From: Candidatus Zambryskiibacteriota bacterium
GTDB taxonomy: Bacteria; Patescibacteriota; Minisyncoccia; Phycocordibacterales; DATDWN01
Assembly: GCA_026394775.1 (NCBI GenBank)
Contig: JAPLZY010000028.1
Location: forward strand, 1-38,882
Reading direction: 5' to 3'
Length of the DNA: 38,882 bases
The first letter of the stretch is position 1; each line of letters opens with the position of its first letter. Below are positions 16,528 through 24,492 of the stretch, piece by piece. The translations under genes and the position numbers were made by a program. Below the pieces are notes generated by a model. The model did no database searches. It saw only the letters and a program-made list of their open reading frames with translations, and was not told the origin of the DNA.

Positions 16528-16944
16528 ATGTTGCTACCAAAAAAAGTAAAATACAGAAAATGGCATACCATGAGACGAAACACGTCTCGTATCGGTGTGG
16601 CTTCTCGTGGCGCAACACTTGCGTTTGGTTCATTTGGACTCAAAGCAATGTCCGATGCTCGTATTCTTTCAAACCAGATCGAAGCTGCCCGTAAAGTACT
16701 TTCAAGAGCTATGGGTAAGTCAGGTAAGATTTGGATTAGAATTTTCCCTGATATGCCGATCACTCGAAAGCCAGCTGAAGTAAAGCTCGGAAAAGGAAAA
16801 GGAGATTTGCATGCATACGTAGCGCCAGTGCTTCCAGGACGACTCATTTTTGAGATCGACGGAGTGACAGAGGTGGTAGCAAAAGAAGCGCTTCGAAAAG
16901 CGGGAACAAAGCTTCCGATTAAGAGTAAGGTAGTATCTCGATAA
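16528..16944 (+). CDS. rplP: 50S ribosomal protein uL16
   Basis: uL16 shapes the A-site pocket of the large subunit and is a late assembly protein. The 138-residue length matches. LPKKVKYRKWHT, AFGSFGLKAM, WIRIFPDMPITRKPAEVKLG and KGKGDLHAYVAPVLPGRLIF are characteristic. It lies in the standard rpsC-rplP-rpmC order. Confidence 0.97.
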   Translation: MLLPKKVKYRKWHTMRRNTSRIGVASRGATLAFGSFGLKAMSDARILSNQIEAARKVLSRAMGKSGKIWIRIFPDMPITRKPAEVKLGKGKGDLHAYVAPVLPGRLIFEIDGVTEVVAKEALRKAGTKLPIKSKVVSR

Positions 16945-16958
16945 TATTTCCAATATCT

Positions 16959-17147
16959 ATGAAAGATTTTATTAACAAAACAGAAAAAGAACTCAAGAGT
17001 ATGCTCGGCGAAAAACGAGTGGCTCTTCGAAACTTCCGTTTTTCTATTGCAGGAAGCAACATCAAGAACGTAAAGGAAGGGTATGTACTTCGTAAAGACA
17101 TTGCGCGCATACTTACATTGCTTACACGTGGAGTTACAACAAAATAA
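16959..17147 (+). CDS. rpmC: 50S ribosomal protein uL29
   Basis: uL29 is a small two-helix protein beside uL23 at the tunnel exit. The 62 residues fit the family (TEKELKSMLGEKRVALRNFR at the N-terminus, LRKDIARILTLL at the C-terminus). The typical internal segment varies, but the position between rplP and rpsQ settles the call. Confidence 0.93.
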   Translation: MKDFINKTEKELKSMLGEKRVALRNFRFSIAGSNIKNVKEGYVLRKDIARILTLLTRGVTTK

Positions 17148-17158
17148 TACCTATTATT

Positions 17159-17443
17159 ATGGCAACAAAAAAAACACAACCAAATACAGAAGTTAAATCT
17201 ACAGAGCTTTTGGGCCGAGTACTTTCTGGTGTGGTAGTTTCTACCAAGATGAAAGACACTGTTGTTGTGTCTGTAAACCGTTTTGTTAAACACCCAAAGT
17301 ATGATAAGTTCATGCAGAAGAGCAAGCGTTTTAAGGCGCATGATGCAGGAAACACCAAGCAGGTGGGTGACAAAGTAGAAATCAAGGAAACACGACCAAT
17401 TTCTAAGGATAAGCATTTCATCGTTCTAGCTTCTAATATCTAA
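17159..17443 (+). CDS. rpsQ: 30S ribosomal protein uS17
   Basis: uS17 is an early-binding OB-fold protein of the small-subunit body. The 94 residues contain LSGVVVSTKMKDTVVVSVNR, HPKYDKFMQKSKRFKAHD and KVEIKETRPISKDKHF, all typical. An N-terminal Thr/Gln-rich extension of about 15 residues precedes the fold. Confidence 0.96.
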   Translation: MATKKTQPNTEVKSTELLGRVLSGVVVSTKMKDTVVVSVNRFVKHPKYDKFMQKSKRFKAHDAGNTKQVGDKVEIKETRPISKDKHFIVLASNI

Positions 17444-17454
17444 ACTCTACTTAT

Positions 17455-17826
17455 ATGATCCAACCACAATCAATCGTTAAAATAGCAGACAACACAGGGG
17501 CAAAGATCGGCCGAGTGTTCAAGGTGCTTGGAAGTTCAAAAAAACGATATGCGCGGTTGGGTGAGCTTGTTGTGCTTTCTGTACAAAAAGCAGAGCCACG
17601 AAAAGGAGCAAAAAAGAAAGATGTTCTCTATGGAGTAGTGGTTAGACAAAAAGCACCTTTCCGAAGAAAAGACGGATCATACATTCGTTTTGACGAAAAT
17701 GCGGTGGTGATTGTACAAAAAGAAAAGAAGGAGCCAGTTGCAGGACGTGTGTTCGGACCTATTCCACGAGAGATTGGAGAAGCGGGGTATCAAAAGATCA
17801 TCTCTTTGGCCCCAGAAGTAGTATAG
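17455..17826 (+). CDS. rplN: 50S ribosomal protein uL14
   Basis: uL14 forms an intersubunit bridge and is the target of the silencing factor RsfS. The 123-residue length is standard. MIQPQSIVKIADNTGAKIGR opens the protein, YGVVVRQKAPFRRKDGSYIR is central and FGPIPREI lies near the end. Confidence 0.97.
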   Translation: MIQPQSIVKIADNTGAKIGRVFKVLGSSKKRYARLGELVVLSVQKAEPRKGAKKKDVLYGVVVRQKAPFRRKDGSYIRFDENAVVIVQKEKKEPVAGRVFGPIPREIGEAGYQKIISLAPEVV

Positions 17827-17831
17827 GTTAA

Positions 17832-17941
17832 CATACGAATATGCGAATCTACGAATAATGCGAATGGTTACGAATTAAGAAAATCAAAAGCATTCATTCG
17901 CAGCTATTCGTAAGTTTCCATTCGTATATTCGTATCAAAAC
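17832..17941 (+). repeat. ATTCGTA-type inverted spacer, copy 2 (before rplX)
   Basis: The left half carries TACGAAT/TGCGAAT words and the right half ATTCGCA/ATTCGTA words, so the spacer can fold into one long imperfect hairpin. It fills most of the 136-nt gap between rplN and rplX. Confidence 0.7.
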
Positions 17942-17962
17942 ATACATTATATAAAAACAAAC

Positions 17963-18268
17963 ATGAAGATAAAGAAAGACGACAAAGTAATAGTGCTCAC
18001 AGGAAAAGACAAAGGCAAAACAGGTGCTGTTGTTAAGGTTTTTGTTGCGTCAAACAAAGTCTTGGTGAGCGGAATCAATGTTTCAAAAGTCCATGTTCGA
18101 GCACGAAGAAGTGGTGAAAAAGGTCAGATTGTTGAGAAAAATTCTCCAATCCACGCATCAAACGTTTCTTTGATCGATCCTAAATCAGGTAAAGCAACTC
18201 GTATTGGCACAAAGACTATTGATGGAAAGAAAGTACGCGTGGCAAAAAAGAGCAATACGACTCTATAA
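17963..18268 (+). CDS. rplX: 50S ribosomal protein uL24
   Basis: uL24 starts large-subunit assembly and lies near the tunnel exit. The 101 residues carry the KOW motif (KKDDKVIVLTGKDKGKTGAV, residues 3-22) and the IVEKNSPIHASNVSL segment. The order rplN-rplX-rplE is the usual one. Confidence 0.97.
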   Translation: MKIKKDDKVIVLTGKDKGKTGAVVKVFVASNKVLVSGINVSKVHVRARRSGEKGQIVEKNSPIHASNVSLIDPKSGKATRIGTKTIDGKKVRVAKKSNTTL

Positions 18269-18281
18269 TTAGAATACAATC

Positions 18282-18863
18282 ATGGAACAACACATTAAAG
18301 AAAAAATCAGTAAATCGTACGACGTCTTGAAGGCAGATTTTGGTTATACAAACGTCATGCAGGCACCTAAAATACAGAAGGTGGTTATTTCTTCTGGAGT
18401 AGGGTCTTTCAAAGATAAGAAGAAAATCGAACTCGCATACAGTAGACTCACAGATATTACGGGTCAGCGACCGGTAAAGAAAGGTGCAAAACAGTCTGTA
18501 GCTGCTTTTAAGGTGCGAGAAGGGGATACTGTAGGTATCCAGATCACATTGCGAGGCAAAAGAATGTATGATTTCCTTGAGCGTCTTATCAACATCGCAC
18601 TTCCTCGAACAAAAGACTTTCGTGGGATTTCAGCAAAGGGTATCGATCAAATGGGTAACTACACACTCGGTATCAAAGAAAATAGCATCTTCCCTGAATG
18701 TTCAGATGAAGAGCTTAAGGATGTATTTGGTCTTGCAGTTACTGTAAACACAAACATCAAAAATCCTTTCGAGACCAAGGCATTTCTTACCCACCTTGGC
18801 TTTCCATTTAAGAAAGACGAAGGGTATCCTAAGGTTAAGGCTGTAAAAAATAAAGGAAAATAG
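18282..18863 (+). CDS. rplE: 50S ribosomal protein uL5
   Basis: uL5 binds 5S rRNA and contacts the P-site tRNA. The 193-residue protein shows PKIQKVVISSGVGSFKDK, LTDITGQRPVKKGAKQSVAAF, LRGKRMYDFLERLINIALPR and NYTLGIKENSIFPE, all diagnostic. A short Lys-rich tail extends the C-terminus. Confidence 0.97.
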   Translation: MEQHIKEKISKSYDVLKADFGYTNVMQAPKIQKVVISSGVGSFKDKKKIELAYSRLTDITGQRPVKKGAKQSVAAFKVREGDTVGIQITLRGKRMYDFLERLINIALPRTKDFRGISAKGIDQMGNYTLGIKENSIFPECSDEELKDVFGLAVTVNTNIKNPFETKAFLTHLGFPFKKDEGYPKVKAVKNKGK

Positions 18864-18869
18864 GTTTGA

Positions 18870-18897
18870 CTCATCCTAGTTTTATTGCTAGGATGAG
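18870..18897 (+). repeat. Hairpin between rplE and rpsN
   Basis: A perfect 10-bp stem (CTCATCCTAG / CTAGGATGAG) with an 8-nt loop and no T tract. It is more likely an RNA processing or stability element than a terminator, since the operon continues. Confidence 0.65.
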
Positions 18898-18929
18898 GCC
18901 CAAGCTTTATATAAGCAATTAATCATACA

Positions 18930-19115
18930 ATGGCAAAAACATCAGTAATAGCACGATCATTAAAGAAACCAAAGTTTGCTACAAAAGCAGTAAACCGATG
19001 TTTTAGATGTGGTCGAAAGCATGGATACATGAGAGATTTCGATCTCTGCCGTATCTGTTTCCGAGAACTTGCCAATGAGGGGAAAATCCCAGGTATTAAA
19101 AAATCATCGTGGTAA
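18930..19115 (+). CDS. rpsN: 30S ribosomal protein uS14, zinc-binding (type Z)
   Basis: uS14 is a late-assembling head protein. The 61 residues contain two CxxC pairs ([20 protein letters not shown]), marking the short zinc-ribbon form. It ends with the usual KKSSW. Position between rplE and rpsH is standard. Confidence 0.97.
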   Translation: MAKTSVIARSLKKPKFATKAVNRCFRCGRKHGYMRDFDLCRICFRELANEGKIPGIKKSSW

Positions 19116-19157
19116 GTTGTTGCTCTCTTGAGCACACAATACTCCCAACGAAATAAT

Positions 19158-19550
19158 ATGACAGATCCAATCGCAGCAATGATAACTCAGATACACAATG
19201 CCGGGCAGGTCCGAAAGGAAACTGCGGTATTACCGTACTCTAAGCTTAAAATGGCAATATTAGATGTTCTTGCAAAAGCAGGATTTATCAAATCTGCCAC
19301 AAAGAAAGGTAAAAAGGTTATTAAATATATCGAAGTAACTCTTGCATATGAGGCAGATGGTACAGCTCGAATTCGAGGTGTAAAACGCCTTTCAAAAAGC
19401 TCAAAGAGATATTACTTGAAAGCAGCAGATATTCGTCCTGTAAAGAACGGATATGGTGTTATGGTGGTATCTACTCCAAAAGGGGTGATGTCAGATGAAA
19501 GTGCGCGAAAAGAAAAGGTCGGAGGAGAAGCTTTGTGTACAGTCTGGTAA
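19158..19550 (+). CDS. rpsH: 30S ribosomal protein uS8
   Basis: uS8 binds the central domain of 16S rRNA and in E. coli represses the spc operon. I start at the ATG at 19158 (130 residues); the TTG at 19128 would add a short tail with no family similarity. TDPIAAMITQIHNAGQVRKE opens the protein and the C-terminus GGEALCTVW is typical. Confidence 0.96.
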   Translation: MTDPIAAMITQIHNAGQVRKETAVLPYSKLKMAILDVLAKAGFIKSATKKGKKVIKYIEVTLAYEADGTARIRGVKRLSKSSKRYYLKAADIRPVKNGYGVMVVSTPKGVMSDESARKEKVGGEALCTVW

Positions 19551-19561
19551 GGTAGGAAACA

Positions 19562-19637
19562 AGATTAAGGATTAAAGATTAAAGAAAAAGAAAGATCCAA
19601 TTCATTAATCCAAAATCCAAAATCATTAATCCAAAAA
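19562..19637 (+). repeat. AT-rich intergenic inverted repeat, GATTAA/TTAATC type, copy 2
   Basis: The left half has GATTAAGGATTAAAGATTAA and the right half has ATTCATTAATCC words, matching the design of the spacer before rpsG (1385-1462). It ends directly before the rplF ATG. Confidence 0.6.
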
Positions 19638-19640
19638 TAT

Positions 19641-20174
19641 ATGTCACGTATCGGAAAAAAAATCATTTTAATACCAAAGAATACTGAAGTTACACTCACT
19701 TCAGGTGTCTTTACTGTAAAAGGTCCTCAGGGTACATTGTCTAAGAAGTTGAACCCTGACATCTTGGTTACTATTACACCAGAATCAATCACACTCCTCC
19801 CTAAACGAGAAACTATCGCACTTCGTTCATTGTGGGGTACTTACGGCTCACATATTACAAACATGGTATCTGGCGTAAATACTTTTTTCGTCAAAAAACT
19901 TATTCTTGAAGGTATCGGATATAAGTCAGAAGTAAAAGGAGATAAACTCGTACTGGCTCTTGGTTTCTCTCATCCTGTTATTATTGATATCCCTGCATCA
20001 TTGAAGGTGACAGCAGAAAAGAACGTGATCACTATGTCAGGTATTAATAAAGAAGAAGTTGGTGCATTTGCAGCAATGGTGAGAGACTGGAAAAAGCCAG
20101 AACCATATAAAGGAAAGGGGCTTAGATACGAAGGGGAGGTTGTTAAGCGCAAGCAAGGTAAGAAGTCAGCGTAG
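19641..20174 (+). CDS. rplF: 50S ribosomal protein uL6
   Basis: uL6 lies near the factor-binding site and is needed for late assembly. The 177-residue length is normal. MSRIGKKIILIPKN, VKGPQGTLSKKL, LEGIGYKSEVKGDKLVLALG and EPYKGKGLRYEGEVVKRKQG are family hallmarks. A post-stop hairpin element starts 2 nt after the stop codon. Confidence 0.97.
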   Translation: MSRIGKKIILIPKNTEVTLTSGVFTVKGPQGTLSKKLNPDILVTITPESITLLPKRETIALRSLWGTYGSHITNMVSGVNTFFVKKLILEGIGYKSEVKGDKLVLALGFSHPVIIDIPASLKVTAEKNVITMSGINKEEVGAFAAMVRDWKKPEPYKGKGLRYEGEVVKRKQGKKSA

Positions 20175-20176
20175 AG

Positions 20177-20291
20177 CTTCCAAATCTGGCGAACTCCTTC
20201 GTTAGACTTCAGGAGATAATTCTCACCAGCGCACTCAGGCTGGCTCAAATTATCTCCCTCGTCTGCCTCGGATTTCATCCAGATTTGAAAC
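20177..20291 (+). repeat. Post-stop nested-hairpin element, copy 3 (after rplF)
   Basis: The most diverged copy. The outer stem pairs CTTCCAAATCTGG with CCAGATTTGAAA (the C-G change is compensated relative to copies 1-2). The inner stem pairs GAGATAATT with AATTATCTC. It starts 2 nt after the rplF stop, within the operon. Confidence 0.8.
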
Positions 20292-20325
20292 CTATAAAAA
20301 TTGATGATAGTGTAATTTAAATAAA

Positions 20326-20676
20326 ATGAAAAACATTCAAAGTAAAACAGCAAAGCGAATCAGACGAAAGCTCCGAATCCGAGCGAAGATTTCTGGTACC
20401 GAAACAAAACCTCGTCTTGCTGTATTTAAATCAAACCAGTACATCTCTGCTCAGTTGATCGATGATACTAAAGGAGTCACTTTGGCTTCTGCTCATTCAA
20501 AAACAATGAAAGACAAGACACTTGCCCTCAGATCTTTTGCTGTTGGAAAACAAATCGCTGCTCTTGCGAAAGCAAAAAAAGTAGAGACTGTGGTGTTTGA
20601 CCGAGGAGGCTTTATTTACACAGGAAATATCAAAGCGGTGAGTGAAGGTGCACGTGAAGGAGGACTAATATTTTAA
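20326..20676 (+). CDS. rplR: 50S ribosomal protein uL18
   Basis: uL18 binds 5S rRNA with uL5. The 116 residues include RRKLRIRAKISGTETKPRLA, the FKSNQYISAQLIDD strand and FDRGGFIYTGNIKAVSEGAR, typical of the family. It starts about 35 nt after the copy 3 hairpin element, without a Shine-Dalgarno. Confidence 0.96.
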   Translation: MKNIQSKTAKRIRRKLRIRAKISGTETKPRLAVFKSNQYISAQLIDDTKGVTLASAHSKTMKDKTLALRSFAVGKQIAALAKAKKVETVVFDRGGFIYTGNIKAVSEGAREGGLIF

Positions 20677-20687
20677 TAAACATTTGT

Positions 20688-21242
20688 ATGACAGAAGAAA
20701 TTAAAAAACCTATAGAGGCAGTCGAAGCAGGAGGTGCTGCACAAGACTCACGCCGTGGCCCACGAAAACCAAGTCGTGACCGAAGAGACACACGAGAACC
20801 TCGCGTAAAACCAGAATTTGATCAAAAAATCATCAGTATTCGACGTGTAACTCGAGTGGTTACCGGAGGACGACGATTTAGTTTCTCTGTTGCTGTGGTG
20901 GTGGGAGATCGAAAAGGAAAGGTGGGTGTTGGTCAAGGTAAAGCAACAGATACTCCTCTCGCAATCGACAAGGCTGTACGTGACGCAAAGAAGAATATCA
21001 TTAAGATCCCTGTCACAAAAACTCACTCTATCCCACACGAAGTGTTTGCCAAATTCTCTGGCTCACAGGTAATTATTATGCGAGCGCCTGGAAAGGGTAT
21101 TATTGCAGGTTCATCTGTTCGAACAGTACTTGAGCTTGCAGGTATTAAAGAAGTGGGTTCAAAACTTTTCTCACGAAGTAAGAATAAGGTAAACAATGCA
21201 AAGGCAGCTATCAAAGCTTTGTCTCAACTTCGATCTAAATAA
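20688..21242 (+). CDS. rpsE: 30S ribosomal protein uS5
   Basis: uS5 helps form the mRNA entry site and affects accuracy. The 184 residues begin with a charged extension of about 45 residues. The family core then shows RVTRVVTGGRRFSFSVAVVV, GKVGVGQGKATDTPLAIDKA and KGIIAGSSVRTVLELAGIKE. rplO follows after 6 nt, leaving no room for rpmD (uL30). Confidence 0.96.
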   Translation: MTEEIKKPIEAVEAGGAAQDSRRGPRKPSRDRRDTREPRVKPEFDQKIISIRRVTRVVTGGRRFSFSVAVVVGDRKGKVGVGQGKATDTPLAIDKAVRDAKKNIIKIPVTKTHSIPHEVFAKFSGSQVIIMRAPGKGIIAGSSVRTVLELAGIKEVGSKLFSRSKNKVNNAKAAIKALSQLRSK

Positions 21243-21248
21243 ACCGAT

Positions 21249-21692
21249 ATGCAAACACACAATCTCAAAAGAACTCATAAAAATAAAAAATCACGACAGA
21301 TCGGTCGCGGGGGTGTTAAAGCTAAAACATCAGGACGAGGTACTAAAGGTCAAAATGCTCGTGCTGGTCACAAAAAGCGACCAGAACTCCGAGACTTCAT
21401 CAAGCGTGTTCCAAAGCTTCGAGGACGAGGTGTAAACATAAACACATCAATCCAGAAAAACGCAGTTCCTGTTACTTTGGCACAAATTCAAAATACATTT
21501 AAAGATGGAGATAAAGTAACTCAGACAACATTGATGCAAAAAGGTGTTATCTCATCTCTCTATGGTAAAAAGCCTTCTATAAAAATCCTCTCTACAGGTG
21601 ATATTACAGTTAAAGTTACTGTGTCAGGTTGCGCACTTTCAGCAGCTGCAAAAACAAAGATTGAAGCAGCTGGAGGTAAGGTGATAGTATAG
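21249..21692 (+). CDS. rplO: 50S ribosomal protein uL15
   Basis: uL15 is a late assembly protein with an extended N-terminal arm. The 147 residues contain RIGRGGVKAKTSGRGTKGQN-like sequence (seen as QIGRGGVKAKTSGRGTKGQN), the basic RAGHKKRPELRDFIKRVPKL segment and a globular C-terminus (VTVSGCALSAAAKTKIEAAG). It follows rpsE directly because uL30 is absent. Confidence 0.96.
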   Translation: MQTHNLKRTHKNKKSRQIGRGGVKAKTSGRGTKGQNARAGHKKRPELRDFIKRVPKLRGRGVNINTSIQKNAVPVTLAQIQNTFKDGDKVTQTTLMQKGVISSLYGKKPSIKILSTGDITVKVTVSGCALSAAAKTKIEAAGGKVIV

Positions 21693-21805
21693 ATATACGA
21701 ATATACGAATGAAAGACTTACGAATAGCTACGAATAAGATACATTCACAGGCATTCATTCGCATTAATTCGTAGATTCGCATTAATTCGCATATTCGTAT
21801 ATTAA
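21693..21805 (+). repeat. ATTCGTA-type inverted spacer, copy 3 (before secY)
   Basis: The left half holds four TACGAAT words and the right half two ATTCGTA and three ATTCGCA words, giving a long imperfect hairpin. It fills the rplO-secY gap and ends 3 nt before the secY ATG. Confidence 0.75.
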
Positions 21806-21808
21806 TTC

Positions 21809-23080
21809 ATGAAAAACTTTTTCTATAAATTCGGACTGATACTACAAGACAAGGCGCTTCGTACGCGTATTTTATTTACGCTCGGAGCATTGGTTATTTT
21901 TCGCTTTCTCTCTATCATCCCTATCCCTGGAGTAAACGAGGGTGCATTGTCGTCTTTGTTTGCCAACAATGAATTTCTCGGTCTTCTCAACCTCTTCTCT
22001 GGAGGTGGTCTTTCACAGCTTTCTATTGTTATGCTCGGTGTGGGTCCATATATTACCGCATCAATCATCATGCAGCTTTTGACTGTCATGTCTTCACGAC
22101 TCAAGGAGATGTACCAAGAAGCAGGGGATGCGGGACGTCAGAAGTTTGCACAGTACGGCCGAATGCTTGCTATTCCATTTGCATTGATCCAAGGTTTTAG
22201 TTTGATCAAGCTTCTTGAGTCTCAAAATGTAATTGCAGCACTTACACCTTTTGACCTTATGGTAAACCTTATTGTGATTACTGCAGGCTCAATGCTTTTA
22301 ATGTGGATTGGAGAGCTTATTACAGAATACGGTATTGGAAACGGAGTATCTCTCATCATCTTTGCGGGTATCGTATCTCAGCTTCCAACAGCGCTTTCTC
22401 AGTTTGCTTATGTATTTGATCCAGCGCAGATATTTCTCTATGCACTTTTTGTAGTAATCGCTCTTGTTGTGGTGATACTTGTTGTAGTGGTTACTGAAGC
22501 AGAACGACCAATCCCGGTCACTTATGCCAAGCAAGTGCGAGGAGCAAAAGTGTATGGTGGGTCATCAACATATCTTCCACTTCGTATGAACCAGGCAGGA
22601 GTAATGCCGATTATTTTCGGTTCATCGATTCTTCTTTTCCCACAAATAATTTCACGATTCTTGGTCAATGTTGACTATCCTGTTGTAAAAAACGTAGCAA
22701 CAGCACTCAATACATTTATTTCAAATAACTGGATATATGCAATCGCATATTTCATCCTTGTGTTTGTCTTTACGTATTTTTACACCGCAGTTACCTTTGA
22801 TCCAGATCAGATCTCAAAAAATCTTCAGAAAAATGGTGCGTTTATTCCAGGTATCAGACCAGGCCCTTCAACAGCAGATCATATTGCAAAGACGCTCACT
22901 CGACTTACTTTTGTTGGTGCGCTCTTCCTCGGTGTGATTGCAGTCCTTCCTCTTATTATTAGAGGTATTACGGGCATCACGGCTATTTCAGTGGGGGGTA
23001 CGGCTTTGCTTATCGCGGTTTCTGTAGTTATCGATCTAATCAAAAAAATCGACGCTCAGGTCTCGATTAGGGAGTACTAA
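21809..23080 (+). CDS. secY: Protein translocase subunit SecY
   Basis: SecY is the channel of the Sec translocon in the inner membrane. The 423 residues contain about ten hydrophobic segments. RFLSIIPIPGVNEGALSSLF marks the plug region after TM1, and GIGNGVSLIIFAGIVSQLP and EAERPIPVTYAKQVRGAKVY are diagnostic; PGIRPGPSTADH lies in the late cytosolic loop. It ends the spc-type run. A post-stop hairpin element begins 19 nt after its stop. Confidence 0.98.
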   Translation: MKNFFYKFGLILQDKALRTRILFTLGALVIFRFLSIIPIPGVNEGALSSLFANNEFLGLLNLFSGGGLSQLSIVMLGVGPYITASIIMQLLTVMSSRLKEMYQEAGDAGRQKFAQYGRMLAIPFALIQGFSLIKLLESQNVIAALTPFDLMVNLIVITAGSMLLMWIGELITEYGIGNGVSLIIFAGIVSQLPTALSQFAYVFDPAQIFLYALFVVIALVVVILVVVVTEAERPIPVTYAKQVRGAKVYGGSSTYLPLRMNQAGVMPIIFGSSILLFPQIISRFLVNVDYPVVKNVATALNTFISNNWIYAIAYFILVFVFTYFYTAVTFDPDQISKNLQKNGAFIPGIRPGPSTADHIAKTLTRLTFVGALFLGVIAVLPLIIRGITGITAISVGGTALLIAVSVVIDLIKKIDAQVSIREY

Positions 23081-23099
23081 ACAACGGAACTTCCAAATT

Positions 23100-23206
23100 T
23101 CACCGATCTCATCGGCTAAAATCTGGAAATGGTCCTCACCGTACCAGTAAGTACGTCTCCGGTCCCTTTCCATATTTTATCCGCGACCTCGGAGAAATTG
23201 TGAAAG
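23100..23206 (+). repeat. Post-stop nested-hairpin element, copy 4 (after secY)
   Basis: The outer stem pairs CTTCCAAATTTCACCGA with TCGGAGAAATTGTGAAAG; compared with copy 2, both sides changed together (CCGA/TCGG instead of CCAA/TTG). The inner stem TAAAATCTGGAAA / TTTCCATATTTTA carries an ACGTACCAGTAAGTACGT core. Confidence 0.85.
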
Positions 23207-23235
23207 TTTGTAACGACTTAAAGTATAATTTCAAA

Positions 23236-23269
23236 ACATAAAATTCTCTAGAAATAGGGGATTTTATGT
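23236..23269 (+). repeat. 15-bp hairpin with GAAA tetraloop
   Basis: Arms 23236-23250 and 23255-23269 pair completely (two G-T pairs) around GAAA. It follows a TATAAT box at 23224-23229 and precedes the TTGACA of the next gene. It has no T tract, so a plain terminator role is unlikely. Confidence 0.65.
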
Positions 23270-23284
23270 AGTCTAAAAAAATTA

Positions 23285-23323
23285 TTGACATAAATTTATA
23301 TAAATGCTCTAATAATATTAGAG
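23285..23323 (+). promoter_or_regulatory. Promoter and palindromic operator of the 141-aa orphan
   Basis: TTGACA (23285-23290) with a weak -10 17 nt later (TCTAAT) overlaps a perfect 17-bp palindrome CTCTAATA-A-TATTAGAG (23307-23323), positioned as a repressor site. Confidence 0.6.
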
Positions 23324-23365
23324 GTAATTTGGTGTGCCTAAAAACACTAAATAAGGAGATCCTTA

Positions 23366-23791
23366 ATGGATAGATTAATTGTTAGTACGAAAAATGCTCC
23401 AATTTCCAGTGTAAATAAGATACTGGCAACATGGGGTAAACTAGCTGAGCTACTTGAAAATAGAGCTCAGCTACAACAACGATGTTTCCTTGAGTGGGAT
23501 ATGGTCTTACAAAAGTATGATGAGGGAGTATGGGGAGCTTATGCTGGTGTAAGAATGATTTCCATAGGACAATTCGGTGGAATCAGTGATGCTACACATA
23601 AAGTCTCTGTTCCGTTGACAGAAGTCAGTGAAATCATGATTTATGAGGACGGAACTTTTTCGTGGCACAGCGAGAGATTCAAGCCAGAAAATGCGGATGC
23701 AGTTATAATTGCTCTTGAAGAGGCTGTGTGTGTTGGAAAGCATAACGGTTACTTCTATCGCAAAAATTGGTTCCCGTTTATTGAGCGTTAA
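23366..23791 (+). CDS. Hypothetical protein (141 aa), SD-led orphan
   Basis: The ATG follows AAGGAG by 7 nt. The 141-residue protein is soluble, rich in Trp and Tyr, begins MDRLIVSTKNAPISSVNKIL and has no recognised family. Promoter, operator-like palindrome and two downstream terminators make it an independent unit between secY and adk, where other bacteria keep these genes together. Confidence 0.7.
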   Translation: MDRLIVSTKNAPISSVNKILATWGKLAELLENRAQLQQRCFLEWDMVLQKYDEGVWGAYAGVRMISIGQFGGISDATHKVSVPLTEVSEIMIYEDGTFSWHSERFKPENADAVIIALEEAVCVGKHNGYFYRKNWFPFIER

Positions 23792-23807
23792 CCATTGTTT
23801 TGTCTTG

Positions 23808-23876
23808 AGAACCGCCTTGCACGCTTCTCGAGTGAGGCGGTTTTCTTTTTCCTAAAGACCTTAAGGGTCTTTTTTG
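23808..23876 (+). terminator. Two successive terminators before adk
   Basis: First, GAACCGCCT pairs with AGGCGGTTTTC and runs into TTTTT (23808-23850). Second, AAAGACC-TTAA-GGGTCTTTTTT (23854-23876). The second ends at the adk -10 box. Confidence 0.8.
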
Positions 23877-23883
23877 TTATACT
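23875..23883 (+). promoter_or_regulatory. adk promoter, extended -10 (leaderless type)
   Basis: TGT-TATACT (TATACT at 23878-23883) is followed by 6 nt and the adk ATG at 23890. No clear -35 is seen; the extended -10 may compensate. Confidence 0.6.
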
Positions 23884-23889
23884 ATTTTC

Positions 23890-24492
23890 ATGAATCCATA
23901 CACATTTATTTTTATAGGCCGATCGGGTTGTGGTAAGGGAACTCAGGTAGAGCTTTTACAAAAGTATCTTGCCGAAAAGTACCCAAGTGATGAGGTGTTC
24001 TATCTTGAGACAGGGGAGCGTTTTCGAAACTTCATAAAAGAAAACTCATATTCAAGTAAGCTTTCTCATGCGGTATATGAGGCTGGTGAACGACAGCCAT
24101 CTTTTCTAGCGATTTGGATGTGGTCGCATCTTCTGGTAGAGTCTTTCAAAGGCACTGAGCATTTGATAATCGATGGAAGTCCACGTGCCTACGGAGAAGC
24201 TCTCGCACTGGACACAGCACTTAAGTTTTATGGGAGAAAAGCCTGTGTAGTGCATCTGAATGTTTCAAGAAAATGGTCAGAAGACCGACTCCTTAATCGT
24301 GGAAGAGGGGACGACCTTGATGTAACAAAAGTAAAAAAACGACTCGACTGGTTTGATAAAGATGTTGCTCCTGCAATCGAATATTTCAGAACAAACGATG
24401 ATTACAATTTTATTGAAGTAAACGGTGAACAAGGTATAGAAGAAGTGTACGTTGAAATGATGGAAAAGTTAAACATACGAATCAACGAATAG
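23890..24492 (+). CDS. adk: Adenylate kinase-family nucleoside monophosphate kinase
   Basis: The 200-residue protein has the P-loop GRSGCGKGTQ (residues 10-19), an NMP-binding segment LETGERFR, the LIIDGSPRAYGEALAL segment in place of the usual DGFPR, and RLLNRGRGDD in the lid position. It interconverts ATP and AMP with ADP. The short lid and changed DGFPR leave CMP/UMP kinase activity possible. The position after secY and before map is the standard place for adk. The last codons form part of an inverted spacer repeat. Confidence 0.85.
   Translation: MNPYTFIFIGRSGCGKGTQVELLQKYLAEKYPSDEVFYLETGERFRNFIKENSYSSKLSHAVYEAGERQPSFLAIWMWSHLLVESFKGTEHLIIDGSPRAYGEALALDTALKFYGRKACVVHLNVSRKWSEDRLLNRGRGDDLDVTKVKKRLDWFDKDVAPAIEYFRTNDDYNFIEVNGEQGIEEVYVEMMEKLNIRINE

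Noticed and set aside
21243-21248. Possible missed rpmD (uL30) gene between rpsE and rplO
   Set aside because: Only 6 nt separate the two genes, so it is truly absent at this locus.
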